A DNA stretch of 61,471 bases. Origin: Acidihalobacter prosperus. Lineage in GTDB: Bacteria; Pseudomonadota; Gammaproteobacteria; DSM-5130; Acidihalobacteraceae. The stretch is from positions 181,693 through 243,163 of the forward strand of contig NZ_JQSG02000006.1 in assembly GCF_000754095.2 (NCBI RefSeq), written 5' to 3'. The notes beneath the pieces are model-generated. The model was given only the letters and a program-made list of their open reading frames with translations, had not been told where the DNA came from and made no database searches. A program made the translations under genes and the position numbers. Within the stretch, counting starts at the first letter, position 1, and the number at the start of each line of letters is the position of its first letter. Below are positions 17,850 through 27,752 of this stretch, in pieces.

Positions 17850-20800
17850 ATGACCCTGCCCCTGTCCCGTGCGCTCAAGATTCGCTCGATGGTCTATATC
17901 GCGGGCGAAGCCATCCCCAATTTCTGGCCGATGCGCAGCTTCATCCACCACAACCCGCTGCATGGACTCGAACACCTGCGCTTCGAACAGGCCATCGCGC
18001 ACGGCGAAGCGCTGTTCCATGCGCGCGGCTTCCTGTCGCGCGGGGAATATCAGCGCTATCTCGCCGAGGGCGGTATCAGCGCCGACGCGCTGACGGCGCA
18101 GATCGACGCTTTCAGCCGCCGGCAGGCGCTGCCGCAGGGACTGGACGGCCGGAAGCTGTTTCTGCACCTCGCCACCCGCATTGCAACGCCGGTGACCCGC
18201 CGCAACAAACTCTCGACCCCGCGCGACGTCGCCTGCCGGCTGCACGGCAAAGACGCAGAGGCCGCGACGCGCGACATCGAGGCCAGCCTGCGGACCCTGC
18301 TGCATGCGACCCTGGGCGAAAGCCGCCCGGTCTACGAATCCGTCGATGCCCTGCTGGCCACCGACATCGGCACGACCCTGGACGAACTGCTGGTCAAGAG
18401 CTGCCTGGACTTCTTCGACGAAGGACAGTCCGCCTGGGGCATGCCGGATCGGGAGCAGGGGCTGTATCGCGCCTGGCGCCAGCTCGCGCTGCGCAATCTG
18501 CGCTTCAAGCTGCGCGGATTGGACATGAAGCAACTACTGACTCGCGCACAGCAGCCGGAAACCATGATCGCGCTGGTCATGGAGGCGCTGCAGATTCCGG
18601 AAACAGCCTGGGTGGACTACTTCACCCGTGAACTCACGCGCCTGCATGGCTGGTCAGGCTTCATCCGCTGGCGCTCGCATGCCAAGCAGTACCACTGGCA
18701 GAAGACCCATCCGGCCGATCTCGTCGACCTGCTCGCCCTGCGCCTGTCGCTCAGCCTGGCCCTGCTGCAGGAGCACGCACGCCACCTGCCCTGGCGCAGC
18801 ATCGACGCGCCGGCCATGCATGCCTACCTCGAGCGCGACACCCACCGCGCCTTCCTCCAGCACGAACTACACAGCGGCGAAATCCTGCCCGCCTTCGCGC
18901 TAGAGGTCGAGGAGGCACTGCTGTGCAACGACGCCAAGGCCACGCGTGCGCTCTGCACGCGCTATGTCGAGGCTCTGCTCACCCAGGAAAGCGCACAGCA
19001 GGCCACCCGCGTGCGGACGCTCGCCCAAGGCGCAGGCGTCGCGCTCGAACGCCTTTCCGAGGACGAACTGGAAGCGTTGCTGCGCGTGCTCGGCGAGTTC
19101 GAGCGCGCCGAAGGCATGCTGTGGCTGCGCGCCATGGAGGCCACGGCCACGCAATCGCTGCTGCGCGACCTGTGCATGCAACCGCCCGAAACGGCAGACA
19201 AGCGCCCCTTCGCACAGGCGCTTTTCTGTATCGACACCCGTTCGGAACCGCTACGTCGCCAGCTTGAGTCCATCGGCGACTACCAGACCTTCGGCATCGC
19301 CGGCTTCTTCGGCGTACCGATGAGCTTCATCGAACTCGGCAAGGGCAGCGAAGCCCACCTCTGCCCGGCGGTGGCCACCCCGCGCAACCTGACCCTGGAA
19401 ATGAGTATCGACCAGCAGGCCGGCGAGCCGGCCGCGATCAGCGCCCTCGAACATGCCCTGCACGAACTCAAGGAATCCGTCGTCGCGCCGTTCGCCACGG
19501 TGGAGGCCGTGGGCCTGCTGTTCGGCTTCGACATGTTCGGCAAGACGCTCGCGCCGACCCTCTACAACCGCTGGCGCGAGCGCCTGATGCCGCATAAGCC
19601 GGCCACTCGACTGCTGCTGGACAAACTCACCAGCGAGCAGGCCGATTCGATCGTGCGCGCCGTTCAACGCGCGCTGATCATGATCGCTCTCAGGCAGGAA
19701 CTCGGACGGCCGGACGAGGCCATCCCCGACGACGTGGTGCGAGAACTGCGCGAGGTCGCGCTCGAGCACCAGCCCGTCGGCGACGGACTGCTGGAGCGGC
19801 TGGACATCGACCGGTCGCGGCTCGACGCCCTGCTGACGCGCCTGCGCGCACATTACCGCGTCAACCGCGACGAGGCCGCGCGCCAGATGGAGCAGCTGGC
19901 CAGGATCGGTTTCTCGCTGCGCGAACAGGTGCTCTTCGTGACCCAGGCCCTGAGCTCCATCGGCCTCACGCGCAATTTCTCGCGTTTCGTTCTGCTGGTC
20001 GGGCACGGTAGCCTGTCGCAGAACAATCCCTACGAATCCGCACTCGACTGCGGCGCCTGCGGCGGCAACCTCGGCCTCAACAATGCGCGTGCGCTGGCCT
20101 ACATGGCCAACAAGCCCGAGGTGCGCAGCCGTCTGCGCAAACAGGGCATCGACATCCCCGACGACACCTGGTTCATCCCCGCGCTGCACAACACCACGAC
20201 CGACGAGGTCGTGCCACACGACCTCGAACTGCTGCCAGCCGGCCATCTGCTGTACATCGACCGGCTGCGCAAGGGACTGCATGCCGCCTCGCGCCTGTCC
20301 GCGCTGGAACGCGCTCCCAAGCTTGCGCCGGTATCCGCCCGCCGCCTCGACCCCGACCATGCGGAACGGCTGGTGCATCGCAACGCCTTGGACTGGTCTC
20401 AGGTCCGCCCCGAATGGGGGCTATCGCGCAACGCCTATTTCATCATCGGCCGGCGCGGCATGACCCAGGGCCACTCACTGGACGGACGCGCCTTCCTGCA
20501 CTCATACGACTGGCGCCTCGACCCACGCCGCCGCCTGCTCGAGAACATCCTGACCGGCCCGCTGGTGGTCGGCCAGTGGATCAACATGGAGCATTATTTT
20601 TCCGCCGTCGACAACGAGCACTACGGCAGCGGCAGCAAGGTGTATCACAACGTCGCCGGCCGCTTCGCGGTCATGAGCGGCAACATCGGCGACCTGCGCA
20701 CCGGCCTGCCGGCACAGACCGTGCTCAAGGACGGCCGCCCCTACCACGACCCGTTGCGGCTGATCACCGTCATCGAAGCGCCATTCGCGCACGCCTGCGA

Positions 20801-20957
20801 CGCGCTCAATGCGGTCGCCCCCGTCAAATCGCTGGTCCATAACGGCTGGGTCAGGCTGGTGGTGGTCGACCCCGAAAGCGGACAGATCCATCTCTTCGAC
20901 GACGAACGGCGCGAGTGGTCGGAGCCGCTCGCCGCACCGCTCGCCTCCACCCATTGA
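17850..20957 (+). CDS. dabA: DAB inorganic carbon pump, carbonic-anhydrase-like subunit DabA
   Basis: 1035 residues from the ATG giving MTLPLSRALKIRSMVYIAGE; DUF2309 family. DabA is a beta-carbonic-anhydrase-like zinc protein that, with DabB, makes CO2 uptake and hydration unidirectional so bicarbonate accumulates in the cytosol. The proposed Zn ligands are all present: Cys460 and Asp462 in FCIDTRSEPLRRQLE, His719 in LVGHGSLSQNNP, and Cys734 in ALDCGACGGN. The C-D spacing (2) and H-C spacing (15) equal those of the characterised Halothiobacillus protein. Located between the half-length membrane subunit and the PII-like gene. Confidence 0.95.
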   Translation: MTLPLSRALKIRSMVYIAGEAIPNFWPMRSFIHHNPLHGLEHLRFEQAIAHGEALFHARGFLSRGEYQRYLAEGGISADALTAQIDAFSRRQALPQGLDGRKLFLHLATRIATPVTRRNKLSTPRDVACRLHGKDAEAATRDIEASLRTLLHATLGESRPVYESVDALLATDIGTTLDELLVKSCLDFFDEGQSAWGMPDREQGLYRAWRQLALRNLRFKLRGLDMKQLLTRAQQPETMIALVMEALQIPETAWVDYFTRELTRLHGWSGFIRWRSHAKQYHWQKTHPADLVDLLALRLSLSLALLQEHARHLPWRSIDAPAMHAYLERDTHRAFLQHELHSGEILPAFALEVEEALLCNDAKATRALCTRYVEALLTQESAQQATRVRTLAQGAGVALERLSEDELEALLRVLGEFERAEGMLWLRAMEATATQSLLRDLCMQPPETADKRPFAQALFCIDTRSEPLRRQLESIGDYQTFGIAGFFGVPMSFIELGKGSEAHLCPAVATPRNLTLEMSIDQQAGEPAAISALEHALHELKESVVAPFATVEAVGLLFGFDMFGKTLAPTLYNRWRERLMPHKPATRLLLDKLTSEQADSIVRAVQRALIMIALRQELGRPDEAIPDDVVRELREVALEHQPVGDGLLERLDIDRSRLDALLTRLRAHYRVNRDEAARQMEQLARIGFSLREQVLFVTQALSSIGLTRNFSRFVLLVGHGSLSQNNPYESALDCGACGGNLGLNNARALAYMANKPEVRSRLRKQGIDIPDDTWFIPALHNTTTDEVVPHDLELLPAGHLLYIDRLRKGLHAASRLSALERAPKLAPVSARRLDPDHAERLVHRNALDWSQVRPEWGLSRNAYFIIGRRGMTQGHSLDGRAFLHSYDWRLDPRRRLLENILTGPLVVGQWINMEHYFSAVDNEHYGSGSKVYHNVAGRFAVMSGNIGDLRTGLPAQTVLKDGRPYHDPLRLITVIEAPFAHACDALNAVAPVKSLVHNGWVRLVVVDPESGQIHLFDDERREWSEPLAAPLASTH

Positions 20958-20972
20958 TCAGAGAGTAGCGCG

Positions 20973-21299
20973 ATGCAAAACCTGAAGCTCAATCCGCTGA
21001 AAAAACTGGAAATCATCCTCGAAGGCGAGCATATGGAGTTCGCCACGGACCTGCTCGACCGTGCCGGCGTCAAGGGCTACACCATCGTCAACCAGCTATC
21101 CGGAAAGGGCAGCCACGGCTTCTACGAAGGGCACGTGATGTTCAACGAGGACGACGTGCTGATCATGATCATCACCGCCGTGCCGGAAGCGCTGGTGGAA
21201 CCGATCGTCGAAGGCTTCACGCCGTTCTTCAACAAGCATTCGGGCGTGATCTTCATTTCCGACATCCAGGTCAGCCGGCTGGTGAAGTTCACCAATTGA
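20973..21299 (+). CDS. PII-like carbon-signalling protein of the DAB operon
   Basis: 108 residues. PII fold: LKKLEIILEGEHMEFATDLL, GVKGYTIVNQLSGKGSHGFYE and a C-terminal SGVIFISDIQVSRLVKF. The T-loop is short, without the uridylylated Tyr of GlnB, and there is no C-terminal CGxxC as in CPII proteins. PII-like genes beside bicarbonate transporters or DAB pumps probably sense adenylates or bicarbonate and gate the pump. Starts 15 bases after dabA; converges on the carboxysome operon, with 24 bases between stops. Confidence 0.85.
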   Translation: MQNLKLNPLKKLEIILEGEHMEFATDLLDRAGVKGYTIVNQLSGKGSHGFYEGHVMFNEDDVLIMIITAVPEALVEPIVEGFTPFFNKHSGVIFISDIQVSRLVKFTN

Positions 21300-21323
21300 G
21301 GCGGCGTACCGTGCGCCGGGCGC

Positions 21324-22151
21324 TTACTCGCGCCAGCGCCGGCAATACTCCTCGATCAGCCCGACCACTGCCTGGGACTTGATGACCAGGCCGAGGTCGA
21401 TCATCTCCGACTGGCGCACCGTGGCGCCGCCTTGACTGGCCGGAACAGGCCCTGGCACCAATTGGTTCTCCTCCTCGCGGAAGAACACCGCCGCGATCAC
21501 GCCCAGAAAATACAGTGGTGCGCGCGCAGCGCCGGCCTGTGCCGTGCCCTCGCCTCGGTACAGGAATACCGGGCTGCCGCTGGAGCCAGGATAGACGGCC
21601 GCATCGATGAGAAACTCGGCCTGCCCCTCGAAATCCATGCCTATGGGCGTCGCCGTCGTACCTCGGCGCATGATCGGCAACAGGTTCACGTGATCCCATA
21701 CGCCGTTGGGATAGCCCACGAAGAGGATTTCCTCGAGCGCATCGAAACCGTTAACGGTGGCCGCATCGGGCACCAGGGCGGTGTCTATGTCATGATAGTA
21801 GAGCTGCACGCCCTGATCGCGCGCGGCGCGTTCCAGCGGCGCCATCGGCACGATCGCAAGATCCATTTCCGGGTCGGGATGCAGGAACCACGCATGCGGA
21901 AATTCCTCGATCTCAAGCTCGAAACGGGTGCCGATCAACGGCTGGCCGTCGCGTCCCTGCGTGAACACCAGACCGCCGCTGCGCACGCCTTCCACCAGAT
22001 GGCGGTTGGTGACGATGAAGCGGCGAAGCCCGTGCGGACCCTGGTGCGCAACCACGAATCCCGTCCCGGACCCCTCGGTGCCGTCTTCCAGTACCGTATC
22101 CACGCGCACGGTGTTGAACATCAGGCGCTTGGCCAAGGTGTCGATGCGCAT
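21324..22151 (-). CDS. Cytosolic trypsin-like serine protease at the end of the carboxysome operon
   Basis: 275 residues from the ATG giving MRIDTLAKRLMFNTVRVDTV; longer frames upstream lie inside csoS1D. Complete chymotrypsin-type triad by position: His51 in FIVTNRHLVEG, Asp97 in PEMDLAIVPM, Ser190 in YPGSSGSPVFLY. No signal peptide or membrane segment, no PDZ domain, so it is not a DegP/DegQ type and should act in the cytosol. It starts 2 bases after the csoS1D stop and is the last gene of the operon. Function in carboxysome biology is unknown; possible targets are Rubisco, CsoS2 or shell proteins. Confidence 0.8.
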   Translation of the reverse strand: MRIDTLAKRLMFNTVRVDTVLEDGTEGSGTGFVVAHQGPHGLRRFIVTNRHLVEGVRSGGLVFTQGRDGQPLIGTRFELEIEEFPHAWFLHPDPEMDLAIVPMAPLERAARDQGVQLYYHDIDTALVPDAATVNGFDALEEILFVGYPNGVWDHVNLLPIMRRGTTATPIGMDFEGQAEFLIDAAVYPGSSGSPVFLYRGEGTAQAGAARAPLYFLGVIAAVFFREEENQLVPGPVPASQGGATVRQSEMIDLGLVIKSQAVVGLIEEYCRRWRE

Positions 22152-22153
22152 GT

Positions 22154-22804
22154 TCAGTCCGCCTGTACGACGGCTCTCGCCCGCCGGTTGATCGATTCGA
22201 CCGCACGACGCGCCGCTTCGGCCGCCTGCTCGACCTCGGCATCGTTGCCCATCATGGTCAGACGGCCGAAGTTGCCGAACGGCTTGACGTCGACCAATGT
22301 CACGTTGGCGGCCTTCTCCGCCTCGTTGGCGGCGTGAATGACGTAGCCGGCCGGCTGCGTTTCCATGATGAACAGGCACTTCCCCGGCAGGATCATCGAG
22401 CCGTAGCGCTGCTGGCGGTTGATCAGGGTGGCGTGATCGGGGGTGATCGCGCGGATGATTTCCAGCCAGGGGATGCTGCAGCCCATACGCTGCTCGACCG
22501 ACACGTCCAGCTGGTCGAGAATCGCGTCGCCCGCCGCCTTGACCTCGCTCTGGTTACGGAAGTGGATTTCCATCGAACCGAAGGAACGCTCCACCACCTG
22601 CTGCCCCATGCGCACATTCGTCGACTTGAGCGCAAGATCGGACAGGCGATGGACCGCCATGCCGGGCGCGACCTCGACCCACAGACAGGCATCGCCCGGA
22701 ATCGGCAGGAACCCCTGCGAGGAGGTGGCGAGATAAGACGCGAGCTGCGGCTGCAACGCGTCGATGAAGACGAAGGTACGCAGCTCGATGTTCATCGGGT
22801 TCAT
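22154..22804 (-). CDS. csoS1D: Tandem-BMC-domain shell protein CsoS1D
   Basis: 216 residues with two BMC-type modules: [20 protein letters not shown] to about 100, and [14 protein letters not shown] to the end including [20 protein letters not shown]-like strands. Forms stacked pseudohexameric trimers with a large gated pore, thought to pass larger metabolites such as RuBP and 3-PGA through the carboxysome shell. Compared with the CsoS1D of picocyanobacteria it lacks the extra N-terminal region. Its ATG overlaps the cbbO stop (ATGA). Confidence 0.85.
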   Translation of the reverse strand: MNPMNIELRTFVFIDALQPQLASYLATSSQGFLPIPGDACLWVEVAPGMAVHRLSDLALKSTNVRMGQQVVERSFGSMEIHFRNQSEVKAAGDAILDQLDVSVEQRMGCSIPWLEIIRAITPDHATLINRQQRYGSMILPGKCLFIMETQPAGYVIHAANEAEKAANVTLVDVKPFGNFGRLTMMGNDAEVEQAAEAARRAVESINRRARAVVQAD

Positions 22805-25146
22805 CGCGTCAGTCCCATGTAAAGCGTCGACAGCTTCTCCGGCAGACGCTCGACGTGGTCGACCACCGCATACCGCCCGATACCGAAAATCTGCGAGACA
22901 TACTGGTCGGCATAGGGGTCCAGACTCAATCCGTAGGTCACTATCCCGGCCCGACGCAATTCGTCCACGGCATAGCGCGCGTCGTAACGCAGGTACTGCG
23001 GATCGCGCACGTCGACATCGGCGGGCTCGCCGTCGGTGATCACCAACAACAGCTTCTTCTGTTGCGGCAGATGGCGCAGGAAACCGCCGGCGTGGCGCAG
23101 CGCGGTACCCAGGCGAGTCGAATAGCCGGCAGTCATGCCGGCAAGGCGCGCCTTGCCGGTGTCGTCGTAGGGCTGGTTGAAATCCTTGATGCGCTGGTAT
23201 CGGACATCGTGGCGTCCATCGGAGGAAAAGGCGTGCAGCGCGAACGGGTCGCCGATCTTCTCCAACGCCTCGGCGAGCACCAGGCAGGCCTTGCGCGTCA
23301 GCGAGAGAATGGTTTCGTCGCCGCCCGGCACGGCGTCGTTGGCCGATTCCGACACATCCAACAGCATCAGCACGCCGACATCGCGGTTGTGCAGGCGATT
23401 GCGCATCATCACCCGAGGATCAGGCTGGCGGCCGGAACGCAGGTCGATCATCGCCCGCACGGCGGCGTCGATGTCCAGGTCGTCGCCGTCTTCCAGGTGG
23501 CGGATCCGCTGCATGCCCTGCGGCACCAGCGCCTCGATCTTGTGCCTGAGCCGCGAAACGGTCGGCTTGAGCGTATCGAGCGTGCGTTCGATCTCGTCGA
23601 GGTCGCCCATCGCCGGGCGCCGCTCGATCACCGTGGCCCACTCCGGTCGTTCCAGCTGAATCTGATAGTCCCACTCGTGGTAGTGCACCGGCATGCTCGT
23701 CGCCTGGCCGCCTTCCAGTTCGTTGAGCGAGGTACCGTCGTCGAGCATGAATTCGGTACCGAGCACCCAGATCTCCTGGGCATCATCGCCGGCGAATTCG
23801 ACGTCGACCGCGTTGACCATTTCCATCACGTTGACGTCGCGTCGCTGCTGCTTGGGTTCCCAGGTCGCCATCAAGGCTTCGTCGGTATCGTAATCGCCGC
23901 CGCTCCAGATGAAACGGTTGTCGTCGCGGTAGATCGCCCGTTGACGGTCGCGCTCGGCATGGTAGGGCGGCAGACCGAATTCGGCGAGGGCGGCAGCCAG
24001 CTGCACGCCGAGCGTCAGGCTCTGCCCCCCCGCCTCAAGCGTCGGCCAGGCGCGAAAACGCGCAAGCGCGTCGGCAACCCAGGCATGCGAATCCTCGTAG
24101 CCGGGATCGAGCAAGCCATAGGCCAGCCGGTGCAACAGCTCGCCCGGCGTTTGCGGCTCGTGGGCGACCGGTGCCGGATGCAGCGCCAGCCAGGCGTTGC
24201 GCATGTTCGGATAGCGCGCGCAGGCGAGCGCCTCCACCCGCGCATCCTCGATCAGCTCGCAGACGGCGCGCTCCAGCGCGCTGAGCCCGTCGGACGGCAT
24301 CGGTTCGCGCGTGAACACGAGATGGGCGGCGCAGTGGTTGGCCGCCGCACGATAGATGTCCACGCCACTCACGATCCCGGCCTGTGCGTCCTCGCCGATC
24401 TTGTAATCGTCGTAGGCGTCGGCGATGTGAATGACGTAGCGCTCGATGTAGGGTCGCAGGCCCTCGCGGTTTTCATAATCGCCGGCGGTCGGGCGCATGA
24501 AGAAGTCGCGGCCCCAGATCGCGCGCAGATACATGTTGAGTCGCCGCTGCACATCGATGAAAACCGTACCCTTGCGTTCGCGCTGCAATACGCTGAGCGC
24601 ATCGGGACTTTGCAGCGAGAAATAGCGGTGCTGCCCCTCTATGTCGTTGGCGTAGGTTTTCAGTCCCCACTGCACCCAGCGGCGCAGGCCGCCCAGGGTC
24701 AGCTGGCCGAACAGCCGATCGAGATGCTCGAGCAGCGGGCGCATGCCGCGCGGCGCAGTCGCGGCAACATGCGACATCAGATCGAGAAACTGTGTGAAGA
24801 CCTCGATATCGCCGAGACGCGCGGCCGCGCCCGGCGCCGCGTCCACCAACAGGCCAAGCACTTCCCCGGAGGTCTTGGACGCCATCGCCAGGATGAATTC
24901 GATCAGTAGCGGGACGCAGTCCTCGCCCACGGCGCGCGCCAGCTGCGGTGCCTTTTCGATGTAGCTCAGCAGCAGGTTCTCGTTGCGGCCGAGGTCGTTG
25001 AACGCTTCGACGCCGCGCAGGTAGTTGCGCAGGCCGGCGCCCGAGAACGTCCGCGTCGCTTCGGACCAGTTGTCGCGCAGCAGCGAAGCGGCGTGCTCAG
25101 GCAGCGCGTCGAGCAGCGCGCTTTGCTCTTCCAGACGGATGCTCAT
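22801..25146 (-). CDS. cbbO: Rubisco activase adaptor CbbO (von Willebrand A domain)
   Basis: 781 residues, the usual CbbO size. The C-terminal vWA domain has the MIDAS motif [10 protein letters not shown], then [17 protein letters not shown] and [14 protein letters not shown]. The long helical N-terminus belongs to the NorD/CbbO family. CbbO binds the CbbQ hexamer and contacts inhibited Rubisco through its vWA domain. It starts 24 bases after the cbbQ stop; its stop overlaps csoS1D. Confidence 0.95.
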   Translation of the reverse strand: MSIRLEEQSALLDALPEHAASLLRDNWSEATRTFSGAGLRNYLRGVEAFNDLGRNENLLLSYIEKAPQLARAVGEDCVPLLIEFILAMASKTSGEVLGLLVDAAPGAAARLGDIEVFTQFLDLMSHVAATAPRGMRPLLEHLDRLFGQLTLGGLRRWVQWGLKTYANDIEGQHRYFSLQSPDALSVLQRERKGTVFIDVQRRLNMYLRAIWGRDFFMRPTAGDYENREGLRPYIERYVIHIADAYDDYKIGEDAQAGIVSGVDIYRAAANHCAAHLVFTREPMPSDGLSALERAVCELIEDARVEALACARYPNMRNAWLALHPAPVAHEPQTPGELLHRLAYGLLDPGYEDSHAWVADALARFRAWPTLEAGGQSLTLGVQLAAALAEFGLPPYHAERDRQRAIYRDDNRFIWSGGDYDTDEALMATWEPKQQRRDVNVMEMVNAVDVEFAGDDAQEIWVLGTEFMLDDGTSLNELEGGQATSMPVHYHEWDYQIQLERPEWATVIERRPAMGDLDEIERTLDTLKPTVSRLRHKIEALVPQGMQRIRHLEDGDDLDIDAAVRAMIDLRSGRQPDPRVMMRNRLHNRDVGVLMLLDVSESANDAVPGGDETILSLTRKACLVLAEALEKIGDPFALHAFSSDGRHDVRYQRIKDFNQPYDDTGKARLAGMTAGYSTRLGTALRHAGGFLRHLPQQKKLLLVITDGEPADVDVRDPQYLRYDARYAVDELRRAGIVTYGLSLDPYADQYVSQIFGIGRYAVVDHVERLPEKLSTLYMGLTR

Positions 25147-25170
25147 GCAGGGATGCGGTCGTCGCGGCGC

Positions 25171-26079
25171 CTAGAAATAGGTCGTCACCGCGGCATCCAG
25201 GGCGTCGCGCATGTCCAGGTCATCCGTGATCGGGCGCACCAGCGCCACGCGGCAGGCCTTCAGCGGGTCGATACCCCTCGCGATCAACGATCCGGCATAG
25301 GCCAGCATACGGGTCGACAGGCCTTCATCGAGACCATGTCCCTTGAGGTTCCGCGCACGCTCGGCGATATGCACGAGCTTGGATGCTGTGTCCGCATCGA
25401 CGCCGGACTCATGCGCCACGATCTCAACCTCGACATCATGTTCGGGGTAATCGAAATCGAGGGCGGCAAAGCGCTGCTTGGTCGACTGTTTCAGATCCTT
25501 CATCACCGACTGGTAGCCGGGATTGTAGGAAACCACGAGCTGGAAGTCGGGATGCGCCTTGACCACTTCGCCCTTCTTCTCCAGCGGCAGGATACGGCGT
25601 GCATCGGTGAGCGGGTGGATGGCGACGGTAGTGTCCTGACGCGCCTCGACCACTTCGTCCAGATAGCAAAGCGCCCCATGGCGCGCGGCCAGCGTCAGCG
25701 GCCCGTCCTGCCAGCGCGTACCGTTGGCGTCGAGCAGGTAGCGTCCGATCAGGTCCGATGCGGTCATGTCTTCGTTGCAGGACACCGTGATCAGCGGCTT
25801 GCCGAGCTTCCAGGCCATGTATTCGACGAAGCGGGTCTTGCCGCAGCCCGTCGGGCCCTTGAGCATCATCGGCATGCGGATTTCGTAGGCGGCCTCGTAC
25901 AGCTCGATCTCGTCGCCAACGGCCCGGTAGTAGGGCTCTTGAGTCACACGATACTCGGCCAACGGCTCTCCGGCACCGGTCTGGGTGACGGTCTCTGCGG
26001 CGGGTGCCTGTTCGGCGGTCGGCCTCACGCCCTGGCGGCGGTGCTGGGCCTGGAGTTGCTTGGGTGTCAGTCTGCGCAT
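25171..26079 (-). CDS. cbbQ: Rubisco activase AAA+ motor CbbQ
   Basis: 302 residues. MoxR-class AAA+ ATPase: Walker A GPTGCGKTRFVEYMAW, NEDMTASDLIGRYLLD, Walker B GALCYLDEVVEAR, sensor VVSYNPGYQSVMKDL. Works with CbbO to strip inhibitory sugar phosphates from form I Rubisco and is associated with carboxysomes. The N-terminus (MRRLTPKQLQAQHRRQGVRP) is about 35 residues longer than most CbbQ proteins and no clear ribosome site precedes the ATG, so the true start could lie further in. Confidence 0.93.
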   Translation of the reverse strand: MRRLTPKQLQAQHRRQGVRPTAEQAPAAETVTQTGAGEPLAEYRVTQEPYYRAVGDEIELYEAAYEIRMPMMLKGPTGCGKTRFVEYMAWKLGKPLITVSCNEDMTASDLIGRYLLDANGTRWQDGPLTLAARHGALCYLDEVVEARQDTTVAIHPLTDARRILPLEKKGEVVKAHPDFQLVVSYNPGYQSVMKDLKQSTKQRFAALDFDYPEHDVEVEIVAHESGVDADTASKLVHIAERARNLKGHGLDEGLSTRMLAYAGSLIARGIDPLKACRVALVRPITDDLDMRDALDAAVTTYF

Positions 26080-26124
26080 GATAGGGTCCGGTCCACTGTG
26101 TCCGTGTGCGGGTTGACGCGACGC

Positions 26125-26394
26125 CTAGTCGGGCCAGACCCGGCTCGGGAAAAGCTCGTCGTGGCTGTCCTGGGGCGCGGCTTGGGCGCGTTCGACGGTC
26201 GCGGTCGACCGGGCTGCGGCCGCCGATCGAGTCGCGCGACCGCTGGCGCGCGCTGCGCTGCTGCGGCTGGCAGCCGGCTTGCGCGGCGGCTTGCTCGCGG
26301 CGGCCTTCGCTTCGGACTCGGCCTTGGCTTCCTCGGCGCCCTGCGCCTTGGCCTTGCGTATGCTGGCACTCAGCTTGTCGCTCATACTGGTCAT
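26125..26394 (-). CDS. mcdB: Carboxysome positioning adaptor McdB (alpha type)
   Basis: 89 residues, low complexity: rich in Ala, Arg, Ser and Lys ([20 protein letters not shown]), followed by an acidic-aromatic tail ending [11 protein letters not shown]. Alpha-carboxysome McdB proteins are small disordered proteins with a conserved C-terminal Trp, and lie next to mcdA, exactly as here. It would link carboxysomes to McdA and condense. ATG overlaps the mcdA stop by four bases. Sequence similarity alone would be too weak; the call rests on position and tail. Confidence 0.75.
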   Translation of the reverse strand: MTSMSDKLSASIRKAKAQGAEEAKAESEAKAAASKPPRKPAASRSSAARASGRATRSAAAARSTATVERAQAAPQDSHDELFPSRVWPD

Positions 26395-27017
26395 GTCCGC
26401 ACCTCGTCTATGATCGCGTTGAATTCGGCACGCGCCGGCGCGCCGTTGGTGCCTACCTGAAACACGGTCAGGCCTTCCATTGCGCTGCTGCGGTAGACCG
26501 CCCGGCGGCGTACCGCGGTCGGCAGCGAGGGGATCGAAAACTCGCGCAGCGCCCCTTCCATCGCGCTGGACAACGCACTGCGCGGCTCGAGCTGATTGAT
26601 CAACAAGCTCGCCTGCAGCTTGCGATTATCGCGCTGCGCCGCCTCCACCGCTTCGGCCAGCCTCAGACTGGACCACAGGTCAAGCGGCGACGGCAGGACC
26701 GGGATCAATACCCGATCGACCGATCTCAGCACGCGCACCACCGTATCGCTGTCGAGCGTCGGCGGACAATCGAGTATGACCACCTCGGGGCGTTCGCCGT
26801 CCGCCAGCGGCCGCTCGGCATCGAAACCACCGGCCGCGTGTCGGACCTGCATCGGCAGTGGCTGGCTGGCCAGCGAGGCCCATGCACTCGCGGTCCCCTG
26901 CGGGTCGAGATCGACCAGGAGGGTCGGCATACGCTGTGCGAAACCTGCGGCAAGATTGACCGAAATGGTGGTCTTGCCCACGCCGCCCTTCTGATTGATC
27001 ACCGCTATGTAATGCAT
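26391..27017 (-). CDS. mcdA: Carboxysome positioning ATPase McdA (ParA family)
   Basis: 208 residues. Deviant Walker [21 protein letters not shown] at residues 8-27, [32 protein letters not shown] and a C-terminal [19 protein letters not shown]. ParA-type proteins in alpha-carboxysome operons spread carboxysomes over the nucleoid by a Brownian-ratchet mechanism with McdB. Starts 10 bases after acRAF. Confidence 0.9.
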   Translation of the reverse strand: MHYIAVINQKGGVGKTTISVNLAAGFAQRMPTLLVDLDPQGTASAWASLASQPLPMQVRHAAGGFDAERPLADGERPEVVILDCPPTLDSDTVVRVLRSVDRVLIPVLPSPLDLWSSLRLAEAVEAAQRDNRKLQASLLINQLEPRSALSSAMEGALREFSIPSLPTAVRRRAVYRSSAMEGLTVFQVGTNGAPARAEFNAIIDEVRT

Positions 27018-27027
27018 GGCAGCCCCT

Positions 27028-27297
27028 TCAGCCCTGTTCGGACAGGCGATCCAGGCGCTGCGCGAAATCTCCCTGGCGGGAATCGTGGCCGGTCTCGGCC
27101 GGGGCCTCCAGGGTCACGTTCACATAATCCCGCCCGAATCCGATATTGTCGGGATGCACTCCCGTCTCTTCCGCCAGCGCCGCCAGGTCGTCTAGAAAAC
27201 GGCGCAGTCGGGCGTAGTCGGAGAATTCGAAGCGCTTGAACCAGGCGGCCGTGCCGGTATTGCTCGCGGCCCAACCCTCGGGTGGTGTCATGCTCAT
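27028..27297 (-). CDS. Rubisco assembly factor acRAF (pterin dehydratase-like)
   Basis: 89 residues from the upstream of two ATGs (MSMTPPEGW), which overlaps the stop of the ferritin-like gene by ATGA. The fold is that of pterin-4a-carbinolamine dehydratase: [40 protein letters not shown]. The His-His-His catalytic triad of true dehydratases is not intact (one His in GVHPD). In alpha-carboxysome operons this degenerate form acts as a form IA Rubisco chaperone. Confidence 0.87.
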   Translation of the reverse strand: MSMTPPEGWAASNTGTAAWFKRFEFSDYARLRRFLDDLAALAEETGVHPDNIGFGRDYVNVTLEAPAETGHDSRQGDFAQRLDRLSEQG

Positions 27298-27740
27298 GCC
27301 TCGCCTCCCCTGGCAGCGCCATCGAAACGGTCCAGTGCCTCTACGTGCTCGGCTTCCTCGACCAGCAGCTGCGCGAACAACTGCTCGCCGGCCTGATCGC
27401 GCACGCGGCGAGCGTGCGCCAACGCCATTTCGTACAGGGCGACGGCATCGGTTTCCAGCGCTCGGTCCACGTCCAGCAATGCTGCGGCCTCGCGCCCGAG
27501 TCGGGCGGGCGGGAGCGTGCCGGCACTCGGCGCCACTCCCTCCAGAATCAGGCGTTCCATCAGTCGCGCGGCATGGTCGAGTTCCTCCATGCTTTCCTTG
27601 CGCAAACGGTCGGCCAGCGCCGCGTCGCCCCACAATCTCGCGAGCACGCTTTGGGCCAGATATTGCTGGACGGCGCCCATCTCATGATTGAGCGCGCGAT
27701 TCAGCCATCCCAACGTGCGCGGATCGACTCGCGGATTCAT
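27294..27740 (-). CDS. Bacterioferritin-like protein of the carboxysome operon
   Basis: 148 residues, four-helix ferritin-like bundle: LNRALNHEMGAVQQYLAQ, MEELDHAARLMERLI with ExxH-type ligands, ALYEMALAHARRV and VEEAEHVEALDRF. Such genes lie in nearly all alpha-carboxysome operons directly after csoS1; the function (iron storage, peroxide removal, or structural) is not settled. Starts 12 bases after csoS1 and overlaps acRAF by four bases. Confidence 0.85.
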   Translation of the reverse strand: MNPRVDPRTLGWLNRALNHEMGAVQQYLAQSVLARLWGDAALADRLRKESMEELDHAARLMERLILEGVAPSAGTLPPARLGREAAALLDVDRALETDAVALYEMALAHARRVRDQAGEQLFAQLLVEEAEHVEALDRFDGAARGGEA

Positions 27741-27752
27741 GCCGCCCGGCCC

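Noticed and set aside
26125-26394. Low-complexity Ala/Arg-rich frame as a spurious ORF
   Set aside because: Kept as mcdB because it overlaps mcdA by ATGA, is in the right place in the operon and has the C-terminal Trp tail of alpha-type McdB.
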